This document shows, in pieces, positions 63,436 through 64,000 of a stretch of DNA of 64,000 bases (within the stretch, counting starts at the first letter, position 1; every line of letters starts with the position of its first letter). The notes beneath the pieces were generated by a model, which was given only the letters and a program-made list of their open reading frames with translations, was not told the DNA's origin and ran no database searches. The stretch is from Candidatus Neomarinimicrobiota bacterium (GTDB lineage Bacteria; Fidelibacterota; SORT01), in contig JACZTG010000007.1 in NCBI GenBank assembly GCA_022573815.1, positions 49,028-113,027 of the forward strand, written 5' to 3'. The position numbers and the translations under genes are program-made.

Positions 63436-64000
63436 ATGAGCACAGTTAGAATACGAAATTTTACTATAATGCTGGGGAGTATGCTCTTCGTTCTGACTGG
63501 CGTGGGTATCTCTCCCGCAATGCCGGGAATGAGTGATTATTTCAATCATCTGCCCAACTCAGAATTTCTCGTAAAACTCACGCTAACGATGCCTGCGCTT
63601 GTAATCGCAGTCGCAGCCCCATTTGCGGGTATACTGCTCGACAGATGGGGGAGGAAGCCGGTTATATTATTTTCTCTGATACTGTATGGCTTTGCGGGGA
63701 GTTCCGGTTTCTGGATGGAGACATTGTCAGGAATACTTTTAGGACGAGCACTATTGGGGTTAGCCACAGCGGGCTTGATGAGCGGGATAATTACACTTAT
63801 CGGCGATCTCTATGAAGGAGAACAGCTCAACAGGTTTATGGGTTATCAAAGCGCGGCACTCGGAATAGGTGGACTTACTTTTTTAACGCTTGCAGGTGTT
63901 TTGGCGGATATAGGGTGGAGATATCCGTTTCTGATTCATCTACACGCTTTTTTGGTTATTCCCGGAGTAATCCTCGCCGTAAAAGAGCCGAATATCGGAC
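63436..64000 (+). CDS. MFS transporter, 3' truncated by the window end
   Basis: The frame starts at ATG 63436 and is open to the window edge, giving 188 residues. It has the first four or five membrane helices of a major facilitator: FTIMLGSMLFVLTGVGISPA, then LTMPALVIAVAAPFAGILLD. The loop 2-3 signature is GILLDRWGRKPVI, and the helix-4 region GRALLGLATAGLMSGIITLI is typical of drug-efflux DHA1-type exporters. The substrate cannot be told. It lies 54 bases beyond the tRNA fragment, just outside the candidate element. Confidence 0.9.
   Translation, partial: MSTVRIRNFTIMLGSMLFVLTGVGISPAMPGMSDYFNHLPNSEFLVKLTLTMPALVIAVAAPFAGILLDRWGRKPVILFSLILYGFAGSSGFWMETLSGILLGRALLGLATAGLMSGIITLIGDLYEGEQLNRFMGYQSAALGIGGLTFLTLAGVLADIGWRYPFLIHLHAFLVIPGVILAVKEPNIG

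Noticed and set aside
63283..63549. Reverse-strand ORF of 88 codons over the tRNA fragment
   Set aside because: The same kind of tRNA-derived false translation as at 61260-61460, with part of the MFS gene on the opposite strand.
63546..63767. 73-codon reverse ORF inside the MFS gene
   Set aside because: Overlaps a clear membrane-transport coding frame; shadow ORF.

Overview
The window is one dense bacterial chromosome segment with roughly 55 protein genes, one tRNA gene and short intergenic gaps. It looks like a didermic bacterium of the Fibrobacteres-Chlorobi-Bacteroidetes (FCB) neighbourhood, possibly Marinimicrobia-like. The evidence is a PorV-type outer-membrane protein, several beta-barrel envelope proteins, many signal-II lipoproteins, Tat-type signals, and the rpmE-DUF1385-prfA-prmC block. 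The phylum is an inference from gene content, not a measured placement.

Layout. 58-6494 (minus) is a tightly overlapping operon: histidine phosphatase, an envelope protein, a tandem Usp protein, cysteine desulfurase, mnmA, panB and panC. 6865-18093 (plus) carries rho, a solitary Cas6b-like protein, an aminotransferase, rpmE, DUF1385, prfA, prmC, a UbiA prenyltransferase, dnaE and dtd. 18102-29948 (plus) carries a B12-binding mutase subunit, a biotin-dependent carboxylase beta subunit, a 932-residue acidic TPR protein, an Xaa-Pro peptidase, a glycosyltransferase, a MrfA/MrfB-type DNA repair pair around a Yip1-like membrane protein, and an acyltransferase. 29955-33343 holds small unknown genes, an SDR, a Tat-exported LD-carboxypeptidase and a lipoprotein Cu/Zn superoxide dismutase.

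33530-36366 is a compact sulfur-transfer cassette: a CysM-like synthase, a JAMM protease, and one polypeptide joining a ubiquitin-like domain, an E1-like ThiF/MoeB domain and a rhodanese. 36569-40898 encodes an ATP/ADP-translocase-like carrier, an outer-membrane barrel interrupted by a -1 frameshift at a T8 run, and a lipoprotein with kinase-like motifs. 41021-48273 (minus) is a signalling block: cyclase, hybrid histidine kinase, TPR protein, lipoprotein, NtrC-family activator and GAF-PP2C phosphatase. A near-consensus sigma-54 promoter lies in front of the lipoprotein gene, just beside the sigma-54 activator gene.

51279-61250 (plus) runs from enolase through an FtsB-like protein, three envelope proteins, an N-acetylmuramoyl-L-alanine amidase, murI and folC, so it is mainly a cell-wall and division cluster. 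A tRNA-Lys(CTT) gene follows. A 46-base copy of its 3' part recurs 2,024 bases downstream with one mismatch, and the interval holds only a radical SAM/SPASM gene and a coupled 53-codon ORF. This looks like a small integrated cassette or the remnant of one. The window ends inside an MFS transporter gene.

The best candidates for something undescribed are the Ubl-E1-rhodanese fusion with its JAMM and CysM partners, the solitary Cas6b-like protein that appears to lack the catalytic histidines, the tRNA-Lys cassette, the T8 frameshift, the kinase-like lipoprotein, and two adjacent genes whose best starts are ATT codons.
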